Source: Bacteroidota bacterium
GTDB taxonomy: Bacteria > Bacteroidota > Bacteroidia > Bacteroidales > JAADJA01
Reading direction: 5' to 3'
Length of the DNA: 64,000 bases
NCBI GenBank assembly: GCA_020444515.1
Contig: JAHLKX010000005.1
Span: 186,001 to 250,000, forward strand
In this document: in pieces, positions 49,667 to 60,271 of the stretch
Numbering within the stretch: the stretch's first letter is position 1
How the letters are laid out: every line of letters begins with the position of its first letter
Made by a program: the position numbers and the translations under genes
Notes under the pieces: model-generated
What the model saw: only the letters and a program-made list of their open reading frames with translations
Databases searched by the model: none
Told to the model about the DNA's origin: nothing

Positions 49667-50518
49667 ATGGGTGAGGTTAGTATACGAAAGCCATCATGGC
49701 TAAAAACGAAAGTCCCTATCGGGAAGCAATACATTGGTGTCAGGGATATTGTTGAGAAAAATAAATTACATACCATATGCACCAGCGGTCATTGTCCGAA
49801 TATGGCCGAATGCTGGGGAGCCGGCACTGCAACCTTGATGATACTGGGAGATATTTGTACCAGGGCTTGTAAATTTTGCAATGTGAAAACCGGAAGGCCT
49901 TTGCCTGCCGACTGGAAAGAGCCCGAGAGGGTTGCAGAGTCAGTCAGGAAAATGGGTGTGAAACATGTGGTGATCACTTCTGTCGACCGGGATGACCTGG
50001 ATGATGGAGGAGCTGAGATATGGGCTATGACCATTCGCCAGGTGAAAAAATTGAATCCCAATACGACCATTGAAACACTTATTCCCGATTTTGATGGAAA
50101 GAAAAATCTCATCCAAAAAGTGATCGATGCCCGACCGGAAGTCATATCGCACAACCTGGAAACAGTCAGGAGGATCACGCCCATTATCCGAAGCAAAGCC
50201 CGGTATGAACTTAGCCTGGATGTACTGGATTATATTGTGAAATCCGGAATACGTTCTAAAACCGGCGTTATGGTTGGTCTGGGGGAAACTGCAACGGAGG
50301 TCCTGGAAGTCATGGATGATGTTCGGAAGATCGGAGTGGAGGTTTTCACCATTGGTCAGTACTTGCAACCGACAAAACATCACCTGGCTGTTAAGGAATT
50401 CATTGCACCGGAACAATTCGCAGAATATCGCATGGAAGGTATCCGTAAAGGTTTTAGACATATTGAAAGCGGACCATTGGTTCGTTCATCTTACCATGCT
50501 GAAAGGCATATTAAATAA
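49667..50518 (+). CDS. lipA: Lipoyl synthase
   Basis: CTSGHCPNMAECWGAGTATLMILGDICTRACKFCNVKTGRP. Start MGEVSIRKPSWLK preferred over 49622. Confidence 0.97.
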   Translation: MGEVSIRKPSWLKTKVPIGKQYIGVRDIVEKNKLHTICTSGHCPNMAECWGAGTATLMILGDICTRACKFCNVKTGRPLPADWKEPERVAESVRKMGVKHVVITSVDRDDLDDGGAEIWAMTIRQVKKLNPNTTIETLIPDFDGKKNLIQKVIDARPEVISHNLETVRRITPIIRSKARYELSLDVLDYIVKSGIRSKTGVMVGLGETATEVLEVMDDVRKIGVEVFTIGQYLQPTKHHLAVKEFIAPEQFAEYRMEGIRKGFRHIESGPLVRSSYHAERHIK

Positions 50519-50523
50519 TATCG

Positions 50524-51264
50524 ATGGAGCAAATTGAAGATGCCGGGATAAAAAAAATGGTCATATATAAGGACCTTGGTATCATGGATTATTCCGATGC
50601 ATGGGATTTTCAAAAAAAACTTCTGAGTCAGGTTCAGGAAATCAAATTATTTAACCAGCAACTTCCCTATTGCGAGCAAACATCGAATTATAATTTCCTT
50701 TTGTTTGTCGAACATCCCCACGTTTATACACTCGGGAAAAGCGGCAAAGAACATAACCTCCTGGTAAACGAAGCCTTTCTCCGAGAAAAAGGAGCTCAGT
50801 TCTACAAGATTGATCGGGGCGGAGACATTACCTACCATGGTCCAGGTCAGATTGTAGGATACCCGATCTTTGATCTCGAAGCTTTTAATCTCGGTGTTAA
50901 ACAATATGTTCATCTTATTGAGCAAGCGATCATTCAAACCCTTGAAAAATATAACATTTTGGGTAATCGCCTTAAGGGCGCGACAGGTGTATGGCTCGAT
51001 ACGGATATTCCGGGTAAAACCAGGAAGATTTGTGCCATTGGCGTGAAAGTGAGCCGGTATGTAACCATGCATGGATTTGCTTTTAATGTCAATACGGATC
51101 TGGATTATTACCATTATATCAATCCATGTGGATTTGTGGATAAAGGGGTCACCAGCATGGAAAAAGAACTGAAAAGCAAAGTAGATATCGAGGAGGTAAA
51201 AAACGTTTTACATGATCAGCTGGCGAAGGTTTTTGGCTTTGAATTTTCCGATATTCCGGCTTAG
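50524..51264 (+). CDS. lipB: Lipoyl(octanoyl) transferase
   Basis: EHPHVYTLGKSGKEHNLL, KIDRGGDITYHGPGQIVGYPIFDL, KICAIGVKVSRYVTMHGFAFNV. Confidence 0.95.
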   Translation: MEQIEDAGIKKMVIYKDLGIMDYSDAWDFQKKLLSQVQEIKLFNQQLPYCEQTSNYNFLLFVEHPHVYTLGKSGKEHNLLVNEAFLREKGAQFYKIDRGGDITYHGPGQIVGYPIFDLEAFNLGVKQYVHLIEQAIIQTLEKYNILGNRLKGATGVWLDTDIPGKTRKICAIGVKVSRYVTMHGFAFNVNTDLDYYHYINPCGFVDKGVTSMEKELKSKVDIEEVKNVLHDQLAKVFGFEFSDIPA

Positions 51265-51272
51265 TCATATCA

Positions 51273-52001
51273 TCATGGAGCCAGCACCTGCTGTAATATC
51301 CGATGTGATTTGAACTCCTTTAAGCCGGGGATATGATGACGATAAAAGGTCAAAATAATTTCGAGTAACTTATGACGGTTTCGCGGGTCTATGTCCAGCT
51401 GTTGTGAATCTATCACGGATGTCTGGATGAGTAGGGCGAGGTATCGGCCATAGGGTTCCTGGGTGACCAATGATTCAGGCCCTTCCATGGCACTGAATAT
51501 ACCTTCGGTTAATTCGAAGTTTGGAGTTTTATCGGTGTGATTATTTCTGGGGAAAAAGCCCAGATATTGTGTAAGCTGTATCAAGAACACCTGGTGAAAG
51601 AAAGCAATGTTTTTTTTCATGGTATCCAAATGGATAATCGACTCAAATAAAAATGAGAACAAGGCTGGATTGGGTTCTTCTTCGCGCATAACCTGGTAAA
51701 GTACCTCATTGATAAACAACAATTGTGTACTCTTTCGAATATCAAAGGGAATGGTTGTAAATGGATAGGCGATCTTTATCTCCTTCAGATTTTGGATCTC
51801 TTTGTTTTCGCGATGATACGCAACGATATCCAAAAGATTGAGGGGTTGAAAAAGTGCTTGTTTCAGGTTTGATTTTTTACTGCGAAAACCCCGAACCATG
51901 TAAGATTGTATACCGAATGCTTCGGTATAGATTTTAGCTATAATGCTGGATTCGGAATATTTAACCGTTCGTAAAACAATGCCGCGCGTAGTTTGCAACA
52001 T
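51273..52001 (-). CDS. recO: DNA repair protein RecO
   Basis: TTRGIVLRTVKYSESSIIAKIYTEAFGIQSYMVRGFRSKKS. Confidence 0.92.
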   Translation of the reverse strand: MLQTTRGIVLRTVKYSESSIIAKIYTEAFGIQSYMVRGFRSKKSNLKQALFQPLNLLDIVAYHRENKEIQNLKEIKIAYPFTTIPFDIRKSTQLLFINEVLYQVMREEEPNPALFSFLFESIIHLDTMKKNIAFFHQVFLIQLTQYLGFFPRNNHTDKTPNFELTEGIFSAMEGPESLVTQEPYGRYLALLIQTSVIDSQQLDIDPRNRHKLLEIILTFYRHHIPGLKEFKSHRILQQVLAP

Positions 52002-52005
52002 TGGT

Positions 52006-54432
52006 TTAGTTTATGAACAGGATTTTTGTTACCATCTTTTCAGTCCCTGCATCATCTGTAACGAACACCAGATACACACCCGACTGAGCTCTTCTTCCGC
52101 TAAAATTTGTTCCTGGCCAAATGGCCTGGCCACCTTCTGCACGGCCACTAAAAATAAGAGCACCACTGATATCTGTAACTTTAAAATTGGCATTGTTCAC
52201 CAGTCCTTTTATGGCAATGGGCCCACTGTAACCGGGTCTAACCGGATTGGGATAAGCATATACATCGCTATTGGTGGTACCTCCCCCGGTTGAAGTACTT
52301 TTGTATGATATGATACCATTGGCTGTCCCGAAAAATACTTCGCCCGTTTCATCATTGATGGCAATATCAGTAATATTATTGGACAGCAATGGACTGTTAT
52401 CGGTTGTGAAGTGTTGCTTTTCAACAAGGCCATCAGGAGAGACCTGGTAAACACCTGAGCGGTCGGTACCTATCCATTTATTGTTGTCACCATCCACAGC
52501 AATGGCTGTAATGGTTTCGAACTCAAGTAAAATGTCAGCCAGGCCGGTTCCATCATTTCGCGGGATGAGAATGCGTTGGGCATCAAAGCTGTATGGTGAG
52601 AATACATTTTCAGGTGAGTAGATCACGGCAATGCCTTCATCCGTTCCCACCCACATTTCGCCGTCCAGGTCCTGTGCTAAACTATACACCCTGCTACCCG
52701 GAATGGATCCATTCCCCTGGGCACTGGTTAAATGCTTAACCGCATCATCTGCCGGGTTTTTAGGGGTTCCATTATCATCAAAAACAATGATGTATCCCTG
52801 TCTCCATAAAATCCACTTTTGTCCGTAGGTATCGATGAGCAGTTCCCCAATGTCCTTGCCACTGGATTGAGAACCCAGATAAAATGAACGCCAATCAGTG
52901 TTACTCCCTTCGTTGATCATGACTGAAAGGATGTTGTTGGCTCCGGAATTGGTAATCCATAAGTTACCAGCATTATCAAATGCAAGGCCGCCAACTTTAC
53001 ATACCGGGGCTCCCTGATTCGTTTTATACTCCAATGAACTGTTTTCAGGATTGTAAAGCGTTTTGTAAGTGTTCCTGTCAAATTCGGCCAGTCCTAAATG
53101 CCATGAGCCAGCGAATATCTTATTTTTATTGTAAGGATTCGCGGCAATGGTGACCATATCATAAATACTGTCGAGCGCAGCAGAACCCTCAGAAGCACTA
53201 TTGATGGTATTCCAGAAGCCATCAACCAGTGAAGACACGCTTCCTTTTTTCCATAAGTTACCCCAGCTCAGATTTCGTCCGCCACTGGCCACCCACAGAT
53301 CCTGATCAACAATATCCATGTTAAATACATCCGCCGATGTGGGACCATTGGGATAATACATGATGAACTTACCGTAACTTTCTTCATAGACTAAGCCATT
53401 TCTTTCATCAGCAATCCAGATTCCAGAATTATCGACATCTACATCCCGGGGACTGCTTCCGTCAGTAAAGTATGTGTAGATCAGTTTCTGAACTTCAAGG
53501 TCTTTATCCACTGCTGTTACGGTATACCGCTGTACAATATAGGTCAGGTTGTCGATTAATTTAATTCCGTATACATCGTTATGGTTGCTTATATTTTCAT
53601 TTGTTCCCCATGATCCGTTTTGATTAACCAGCAGGGTATCACTTCCCCACGCTTCTGAAAACTTATTAACGATCAATGTACCATCGTTCCATTTAATGTG
53701 GTTATAAACAGCATCGGGATGTGGAAGGGTTTCATCTTTGGTCCATGCTCCAAAATAAGCCAGGTTAGGATCATTGATATCAGCATGATAAATGCCCATT
53801 GCAGTAGCGGCAATAAAATGTTCATTGCTTACAGTAAGATCGTTTACACGCAAATGGGATCCATTGGGCCCAATATACCAGGTGTCTTTTACTTCTTCTT
53901 TGTCCAGGTCTATTACAACAATTCCGAATCCACATGATAAATAGGCCAGATTTTCAATAAACATGAGGTTGTTAATGGTCCGTTCTTCGGGTGTGATGGC
54001 ACTGCTCGACAAAATATCCGGCATGTTAATGATCACATTGCCTTTGATGAGATCGATATTGGTATTGTTATATGCAATCAGTAGGGTATTGTTTTGTTTG
54101 TTGTAACCGATCCGCGCAATTCCGATATCGTTCAGACCTTCAATGCGATTGAGACGGTTCAAACTGTTATCGTTTTTATTGTAATAAAAAATACCATATT
54201 CCGTGGCACAATAGACCTTTAAATCATCCGAGGCAACGGAATGCGTCTTCCGGTAAGGAAGATGATCACGCCATTCACCAATGGCGATTTCCTGAGCAAA
54301 CGTCAGGTTGAACATAAGTCCGATATTCAGCAATATAAGGGTAAGCTTAAACTTTGTGGTCATATTTACAGCGATGAAAAAAATGTATAGGTAAAACTCG
54401 TTTTTGTATGATTTATTATATCTGAAAATCAA
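52006..54432 (-). CDS. porZ: PorZ-like beta-propeller protein (type IX secretion-associated) with T9SS-type C-terminus
   Basis: IAIGEWRDHLPYRKTHSVASDDLKVYCATEYGIFYYNKNDNSLNRLNRIEGLNDIGI N-terminal propeller; VYAYPNPVRPGYSGPIAIKGL C-terminal region; directly upstream of recO. Confidence 0.8.
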   Translation of the reverse strand: MIFRYNKSYKNEFYLYIFFIAVNMTTKFKLTLILLNIGLMFNLTFAQEIAIGEWRDHLPYRKTHSVASDDLKVYCATEYGIFYYNKNDNSLNRLNRIEGLNDIGIARIGYNKQNNTLLIAYNNTNIDLIKGNVIINMPDILSSSAITPEERTINNLMFIENLAYLSCGFGIVVIDLDKEEVKDTWYIGPNGSHLRVNDLTVSNEHFIAATAMGIYHADINDPNLAYFGAWTKDETLPHPDAVYNHIKWNDGTLIVNKFSEAWGSDTLLVNQNGSWGTNENISNHNDVYGIKLIDNLTYIVQRYTVTAVDKDLEVQKLIYTYFTDGSSPRDVDVDNSGIWIADERNGLVYEESYGKFIMYYPNGPTSADVFNMDIVDQDLWVASGGRNLSWGNLWKKGSVSSLVDGFWNTINSASEGSAALDSIYDMVTIAANPYNKNKIFAGSWHLGLAEFDRNTYKTLYNPENSSLEYKTNQGAPVCKVGGLAFDNAGNLWITNSGANNILSVMINEGSNTDWRSFYLGSQSSGKDIGELLIDTYGQKWILWRQGYIIVFDDNGTPKNPADDAVKHLTSAQGNGSIPGSRVYSLAQDLDGEMWVGTDEGIAVIYSPENVFSPYSFDAQRILIPRNDGTGLADILLEFETITAIAVDGDNNKWIGTDRSGVYQVSPDGLVEKQHFTTDNSPLLSNNITDIAINDETGEVFFGTANGIISYKSTSTGGGTTNSDVYAYPNPVRPGYSGPIAIKGLVNNANFKVTDISGALIFSGRAEGGQAIWPGTNFSGRRAQSGVYLVFVTDDAGTEKMVTKILFIN

Positions 54433-54450
54433 TCGGTAAAAATAGGAAAA

Positions 54451-56166
54451 TCATTCTTTCCAGTCACCATTATCCCGAATCAAATCCACCAGCGCTTCGA
54501 CGGCTTTATCCTCAGGAATACCAATTTTCATGATCTTTTTTCCTTTATAAAGGGTAATCTTTCCCCTGCCGGCACCTACATATCCATAATCTGCATCGGC
54601 CATTTCGCCGGGACCGTTCACGCAACAGCCCATCACGCCAATTCTAAGCCCCTTCAGATGATTCGTCTTTTTTTTGATATCCTGTAAAGTCGATTGGATA
54701 TTGAACAGGGTTCGGCCACAAGAGGGACAGGCAATGTATTCGGTTTTTGATATTCGTGAGCGGGTGGCTTGCAAAATACCGAAACTTATCTCAGCCAGTT
54801 TTTGATCCGTTGTCATTTTGGAACTGAGCCAGATACCATCTGCTAAACCATCTATCAAAAAGTATCCCAGGTCGGCAGAGGCTTTAATTAACATATCATC
54901 CGTTTCGTTATATCCAAAGCCCTTTTTCAGGATGACGGGTGCCTGATGATTTGCCTCTTTCAGCATGTTAAACCAGGAATATATTGTGTTCAGCAGACTC
55001 ACTTTCTCAAGGTTTAAAATCAGTGGTTCATGGCCCGGATCCATAGCCAGGTATTTCTTTAGTGATATTGGGGAATCGATGAAAACCGGCTGGATTTTAA
55101 AGTTATCTGCAGTGGATTCCAGCAGGCCTGTTTTAAGGTTGAAAAGATAATCAGGAGGATAATTATCGTTGAAAGTTATATCATCTGTCTTATTCAAAAC
55201 AACAACTGGTGGCTGTTCTTCGCCCATCCGATCGATCTTATGGGTTGCTCTCCTCTGGTAGTTCAGAGGGTTAAAGGGTAAGGCAATATCTTCCAGATCA
55301 CTGGTTTTCCCACGCCTCAAGTTGGCTTTTTTCACCAGTTTGAGTGCAACGGGAATTTCAAACTCAGGATCTTCGGTGAGCGAAACTCGCACGGTATCAC
55401 CAATCCCATCCTCTAGCAAGGGTGCAATTCCGGCAGCCGATTTCAACCGACCGTCTTCGGCATCGCCCGCTTCGGTAACGCCTAAATGAATCGGGTAGTT
55501 CATATTTTCTTCCTTCATCCTCTTGACCAAAAGTCGGTTGGCTTGAACCATCACCCGAACATTGCTTGCTTTCATGCTCAGGATGATGTCTTTAAAATCG
55601 AGCTCCTCACACATTTGAATAAATTCCATGGCTGATTCCACCATGCCTTCAGGTGTATCACCATATTTCAAAAGGATACGTTCCGACAGGCTGCCATGAT
55701 TGCTGCCGATTCGCATGGCTACCTTGTTTTGTTTGCATTTATCGATCAGGGGTTTGAGTTTATCACGGATATTATCCAGTTCTGCCTGGTAGTCTTCGTC
55801 GCTGAATTGCATGCGTCCCTTTTTTCGGTCGGTATAGTTACCAGGATTGATCCGAACCTTCTCAACATAGTTGGCAGCTATTTCCGCTGCCTGGGGTTTA
55901 TAGTGAATATCGGCAATAATGGGAACATGGTATCCTTTTTTAGCAAGTTCATCCTTGATCACTTTCAAGTGTTCCGCCTCCTTACCTCCCGGAGCGGTAA
56001 TGCGCACCAGTTCACAACCCGCTTCGATCATTCGGATGGATTGAGACACAGTGGCTTCTGTATCCAGCGTGTTGGTGGAGGTCATCGATTGCACCCTTAC
56101 CGGGTTATCTCCTCCGATAGCTACTTCACCAACATGAACAATTTTCGATTTATAATTGCCGATCAT
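54451..56166 (-). CDS. ispG: (E)-4-hydroxy-3-methylbut-2-enyl-diphosphate synthase
   Basis: GDNPVRVQSMTSTNTLDTEATVSQ, VPIIADIHYKPQAAE, RIGSNHGSLSERIL, EYIACPSCGRTLFN, GVMGCCVNGPGEMADADYGYVG. Confidence 0.96.
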   Translation of the reverse strand: MIGNYKSKIVHVGEVAIGGDNPVRVQSMTSTNTLDTEATVSQSIRMIEAGCELVRITAPGGKEAEHLKVIKDELAKKGYHVPIIADIHYKPQAAEIAANYVEKVRINPGNYTDRKKGRMQFSDEDYQAELDNIRDKLKPLIDKCKQNKVAMRIGSNHGSLSERILLKYGDTPEGMVESAMEFIQMCEELDFKDIILSMKASNVRVMVQANRLLVKRMKEENMNYPIHLGVTEAGDAEDGRLKSAAGIAPLLEDGIGDTVRVSLTEDPEFEIPVALKLVKKANLRRGKTSDLEDIALPFNPLNYQRRATHKIDRMGEEQPPVVVLNKTDDITFNDNYPPDYLFNLKTGLLESTADNFKIQPVFIDSPISLKKYLAMDPGHEPLILNLEKVSLLNTIYSWFNMLKEANHQAPVILKKGFGYNETDDMLIKASADLGYFLIDGLADGIWLSSKMTTDQKLAEISFGILQATRSRISKTEYIACPSCGRTLFNIQSTLQDIKKKTNHLKGLRIGVMGCCVNGPGEMADADYGYVGAGRGKITLYKGKKIMKIGIPEDKAVEALVDLIRDNGDWKE

Positions 56167-56186
56167 GATTTTAAAATTATACCAAC

Positions 56187-56220
56187 AAAAACAGTCCTAA
56201 AATAGATCAAGACTGTTTTT
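56187..56220 (-). terminator. Terminator of the S9 peptidase gene
   Basis: aaaacagtc...gactgttttt; T run on the minus strand. Confidence 0.6.
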
Positions 56221-56296
56221 AATTTACAGGAATCCTGCATTATTTTCAGAAAATCTTTAGGTTCTTCTGCATCGATCTTGATCATGTTTTGGATGA

Positions 56297-58720
56297 TCAA
56301 TCTTTTTTCACATATTTTTCCAGCCAATGATTCATTTCCCAGAGCATATGCAGGATGGATTCTTCAGCACGGTATCCGTGGCTTTCATGCGGTAGCATCA
56401 CCAGACGAGCTGTTCCGCCGAGTCCTTTCATGGCTGCATACATTCTTTCGCTCTGCATGGGGAATGTTCCTGAATTGTTGTCAGCTTCGCCATGGATCAT
56501 CAATAAGGGTTCATTGATTTTATCGGCATGCATAAAGGGTGACATTTCATAATAAATCTCCGGGGCATCCCAGTAGGTCCTTTCCTCAGACTGGAAGCCG
56601 AACGGTGTTAATGTTCTGTTATAAGCTCCGCTTCGTGCAATTCCTGCTGCAAACAGATCGGAGTGCGCCAAAAGGTTGGCCGTCATAAATGCTCCGTAAC
56701 TGTGCCCTCCAATGGCAACCCTTTCGGGATCACCAACCCCCATTTCAGCCAGCTTATCAATGGCTGCTTTGGCATTCATAACCAATTGCTTCCGGAAGGT
56801 GTCGTTGGGTTCTTCGTCGCCTTCACCCACTACCGGCATGCTGGGATCATCGAATACGGCGTAACCTTGTGTAACAAAATAGAGTGGCGACCACCATCCC
56901 AAACGAATAAATTCATATGGAGATCCTTGCACCTGACCAGCTGCATCTGAACTTTTGAATTCAGAGGGATATGCCCACATGATCACAGGAAGAGGTCCAT
57001 CTGCTTTTTTATAATCTGCAGGCATATACAAATCACCTTTGAGGTCAAGACCGTCCTCCCGTTTATATTGAACAACTTGCTTTTCTACTCCCTTGAGTGC
57101 AGGATATGGATCTTTAAAAGCAGTCAATTGGATGAGTTTGTCTTTTTTCAAATCTCTCAAATAATAATTAGGCGGTTGTTCTATAGATTCCCTGCGGGTT
57201 AAAACGAGCATATCCTTCATGTCGATGATCTGGTAGGGGTATTCATAATAAGGTGCTTCGGAACGCCAGAGCTCTTTGGTTTTGCCGTTTTTGAGATTAA
57301 ATTCACGGACAAATGGCCGGTTCCCTTCCGGAGAGGCACCCGTACCTGTTAAATAAAGGGTATTACCTGATTTATCCATCAGCAATACTTCTTCTCCGTA
57401 TTCATTCTGTCGTGTTTGGAAGTTGCCCGGGTCATTGTAACGGTCTTCATAGGAGCGCTCCCAGATAACCGATTTGCTTTCCCGATTTCCAGGTACAAAC
57501 ATACTGGTGATCAATTGCCGGGTGCTCCACCACCACTCATAAGCAATGGCCAGTTCATTATTTCCCCAGGTCATACCGCCTGCTCTGAGTTTGAAGGTAA
57601 TGTCTTCGTTTTTCTCACCATCGAAAGGCGCTTCCAAGAAAAATGCCTGGTCACGAATGTCTACTTCCTTATTCGGATCTCCTTCATCCTGTGCCTCTAT
57701 CCAATAAAGTGTAGCAGGTTTGTCGGCTCGCCAGGTAAAATTGCGGGGGCCGGTGCGGACAGCTCCAAAACCTTTGGGGATATTTTCAGCGACCGGAATT
57801 TCAGCAATTGTTTTTACCGGATTTCCACTCATATCTAAAATGGCGGCTTCCTGCGCAAACCGGCTGTAAGGTACCATATAGGAGTAGGGCCGTACAATTT
57901 GAGTAATAAAAACATATTCACCCGAAGGGGAGGGTGACACCTGGCTATAAATTCCAGGTTCTCCAAAGGGTGTATGTGATTGGTTTTCCAGGTCGATCAG
58001 GAAAAGTTGAGCGGTGGTGTAATAGTCGAACAACGTTTCGTCGTATTGGTTCTGGAGGAGATCCTGGTAAGTCCTGACCGGTGCTTTTTCCCCAGCGCTC
58101 TCCTGTATAACTGGTCCTTTAGGTGCCAGTGGTTCCTGGGGTGCATCACCGCGGTTGGACAATACTGATTTATATAAAATGGTTTCGCTGTTGATCCAAC
58201 GGTAGGGGCGACCGCCCATGGCATCATTGACAACGGCCTCGGTAAGCTTTTTGGCCTCCCCATCATTGATGGATACCATCCACATTTCAATGCCATCGAT
58301 TTTATTGATGGTGAAAACAATCTTTTCTCCGTTCGGAGACCAACTGACATTTTCGATCTGTGGATTCTCAGGCAATCCCGAAACAACAATGTCACGTCCA
58401 TTCAAAACGCTTTTAAAGGATAGTCCGGTATAATTGGAGGAGCGGCTGGATCCATTGGTCCTGGGATTGATCCGTAACCCAGCGATCCTCAGTTCGGGTT
58501 GCGAAAGTTCTTCGATGGATGGGTAACCTGACCTGTCCATGAGGACCATCCAGGTGCCTTCAGGATTAATCGAGACGGCAGGTGTCTGAGGTGCTTTTAC
58601 CAGGTCGGCAATGGCTTTTGGTGGCTCCTGGTAAATGAGATCCGACTGGCAAAATGTTTGGTTCGAAAAGATAAGGAATACAGTAATTGTAAAAAGGATT
58701 ATACGTTTCATTATTCTCAT
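56297..58720 (-). CDS. S9 family (prolyl oligopeptidase-like) peptidase
   Basis: RVAIGGHSYGAFMTANLLAHSDLFAAGIARSGAYNRTLTPFGFQSEERTYWDAPEIY catalytic region; SWSPNGEKIVF propeller. Confidence 0.93.
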   Translation of the reverse strand: MRIMKRIILFTITVFLIFSNQTFCQSDLIYQEPPKAIADLVKAPQTPAVSINPEGTWMVLMDRSGYPSIEELSQPELRIAGLRINPRTNGSSRSSNYTGLSFKSVLNGRDIVVSGLPENPQIENVSWSPNGEKIVFTINKIDGIEMWMVSINDGEAKKLTEAVVNDAMGGRPYRWINSETILYKSVLSNRGDAPQEPLAPKGPVIQESAGEKAPVRTYQDLLQNQYDETLFDYYTTAQLFLIDLENQSHTPFGEPGIYSQVSPSPSGEYVFITQIVRPYSYMVPYSRFAQEAAILDMSGNPVKTIAEIPVAENIPKGFGAVRTGPRNFTWRADKPATLYWIEAQDEGDPNKEVDIRDQAFFLEAPFDGEKNEDITFKLRAGGMTWGNNELAIAYEWWWSTRQLITSMFVPGNRESKSVIWERSYEDRYNDPGNFQTRQNEYGEEVLLMDKSGNTLYLTGTGASPEGNRPFVREFNLKNGKTKELWRSEAPYYEYPYQIIDMKDMLVLTRRESIEQPPNYYLRDLKKDKLIQLTAFKDPYPALKGVEKQVVQYKREDGLDLKGDLYMPADYKKADGPLPVIMWAYPSEFKSSDAAGQVQGSPYEFIRLGWWSPLYFVTQGYAVFDDPSMPVVGEGDEEPNDTFRKQLVMNAKAAIDKLAEMGVGDPERVAIGGHSYGAFMTANLLAHSDLFAAGIARSGAYNRTLTPFGFQSEERTYWDAPEIYYEMSPFMHADKINEPLLMIHGEADNNSGTFPMQSERMYAAMKGLGGTARLVMLPHESHGYRAEESILHMLWEMNHWLEKYVKKD

Positions 58721-58816
58721 TTTTATTTTGAATAGGTAAAAATAGGAAAATTCAGCTTATTCTTCTCCAATCAATATCCTTAATCTAATTATAAATATTG
58801 ATGCCGTTGATGAACA

Positions 58817-59068
58817 ATGAAGTTCAATAGCAATTTATTAATTCTTTCACAATGTGACTTTAAAAAATTGAATGATAATCTTGCAAAAACTCCATCCATG
58901 AAAACCTATATTCGGCTGACATTCATCATTCATCTTTTGGTAGCCATATCTCTAATTTCGTTTAACCGTCAGACTGAAATGCATCTTTCTTTTTTGGAAA
59001 GGACGAGTTTGTCAATAAATTCTAATTTGCTTATTTTTACAGATCAAATCAATGCTTATCCTATTTGA
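58817..59068 (+). CDS. Small ORF, possibly a spurious or orphan membrane protein
   Basis: 83 aa with one hydrophobic stretch (LTFIIHLLVAISLISF); no recognised family. Confidence 0.25.
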   Translation: MKFNSNLLILSQCDFKKLNDNLAKTPSMKTYIRLTFIIHLLVAISLISFNRQTEMHLSFLERTSLSINSNLLIFTDQINAYPI

Positions 59069-59141
59069 AACAAATTAGGGTAAAAGTAAGACCAATACGT
59101 TATTTTTAAAACATTTGGGGGCTTTCTTCGTAATGTAAAAA

Positions 59142-60242
59142 TTGTTTGATATCCCTAAGCAAAGGAATTATTGTAAAATACATCGCCCGTTGAAAGAGAA
59201 AATCGATTTACTCAAGGCTATTTACAGGCCTGATCCCAATCATCGAGGTAAGATTAGGATTACACTGGATCTGTTATCCTGGTTATGGCAAAATCGCGGT
59301 AAGTTTTATTATTTCTATGCCCTTGGGCTGAACAAGCAGGAGAGCCGGATGCAGGATTTTCTTTATCATCCTGAATTTGTTAAACTCCAGAAACAATTTG
59401 ATGTCTCCTACTATGATCCCCTCCTTGAGGATAAGTTTTTATTCGATAGTTTTTTAAAGGGATTGAAAATTCCAACTCCACCGGTTGCAGGGATCATCGA
59501 AAATAAAATGATCCTGTGGCATGGTGCCGGGGAAAAAGTCCCATTGGAAGCGATCCTCAATCGTAACCTGGATGTTTATTGTAAATTGGTATTCTCATGG
59601 GGTGGTAAAAATGTGTTTCGTTTGCAAGTTACAAATGGCCAATTGTTAATCAATGGCGAAGAAACGACTGTGGATGATTTGAAGCTGCAAATCACAGGTG
59701 GTAAATATATCTTGCAGGAAACTGTCAAACAACATCCTGAACTGAATAAATTGAATCCATGGTGTGCAAATACCTTGAGGGTGATTACACTGTCCGATGG
59801 GATTGAACCTGGAATATTGGTGGCGATTTTAAGGGTTGGGATCAATAAAAACTATGTCGATAATGCTTCCAGTGGTAATTTACAGTCGGGCATCGGTTTG
59901 GATAACAGGTTGGCTTTTCCGGGCTCTCAATGGGGCTATCCTCCGAAGTATTTCACCCATCATCCGGATACAGGAGTTGAATTTAAAGGGTTTGAAGTTC
60001 CATACATGAATGAAGTTCGTCAAATGTGCATTGATATTCATCGCTATTTGTCCTATTTTTTTATTATTTCGTGGGATATTGCAATATCCGAAAAAGGACC
60101 TTTGGTTATTGAGGGTAATCCGGTTCCTGATCTGATGCCTATGCAGATGCAAAGTGCAGGTTTCAGAAAAATGGTGCTGGAGTACGCGGAACGATATAAG
60201 AAATTCAGAGCTTCATCCGATCCTGATCGAAAAGAAAAGTAA
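59142..60242 (+). CDS. Sugar-transfer-associated ATP-grasp family protein
   Basis: YCKLVFSWGGKNVFRL...NTLRVITLSDG...ASSGNLQSGIG...ISWDIAISEKGPLVIEGNPVPDL. Confidence 0.8.
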   Translation: MFDIPKQRNYCKIHRPLKEKIDLLKAIYRPDPNHRGKIRITLDLLSWLWQNRGKFYYFYALGLNKQESRMQDFLYHPEFVKLQKQFDVSYYDPLLEDKFLFDSFLKGLKIPTPPVAGIIENKMILWHGAGEKVPLEAILNRNLDVYCKLVFSWGGKNVFRLQVTNGQLLINGEETTVDDLKLQITGGKYILQETVKQHPELNKLNPWCANTLRVITLSDGIEPGILVAILRVGINKNYVDNASSGNLQSGIGLDNRLAFPGSQWGYPPKYFTHHPDTGVEFKGFEVPYMNEVRQMCIDIHRYLSYFFIISWDIAISEKGPLVIEGNPVPDLMPMQMQSAGFRKMVLEYAERYKKFRASSDPDRKEK

Positions 60243-60271
60243 TAAATGATTAAAGATTAATACATTAGCAA

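Noticed and set aside
54435-58751. Repeated ggtaaaaataggaaaat at about 54435 and 58733
   Set aside because: Short, A-rich and only two copies seen; likely chance or weak leader similarity, not a repeat family.
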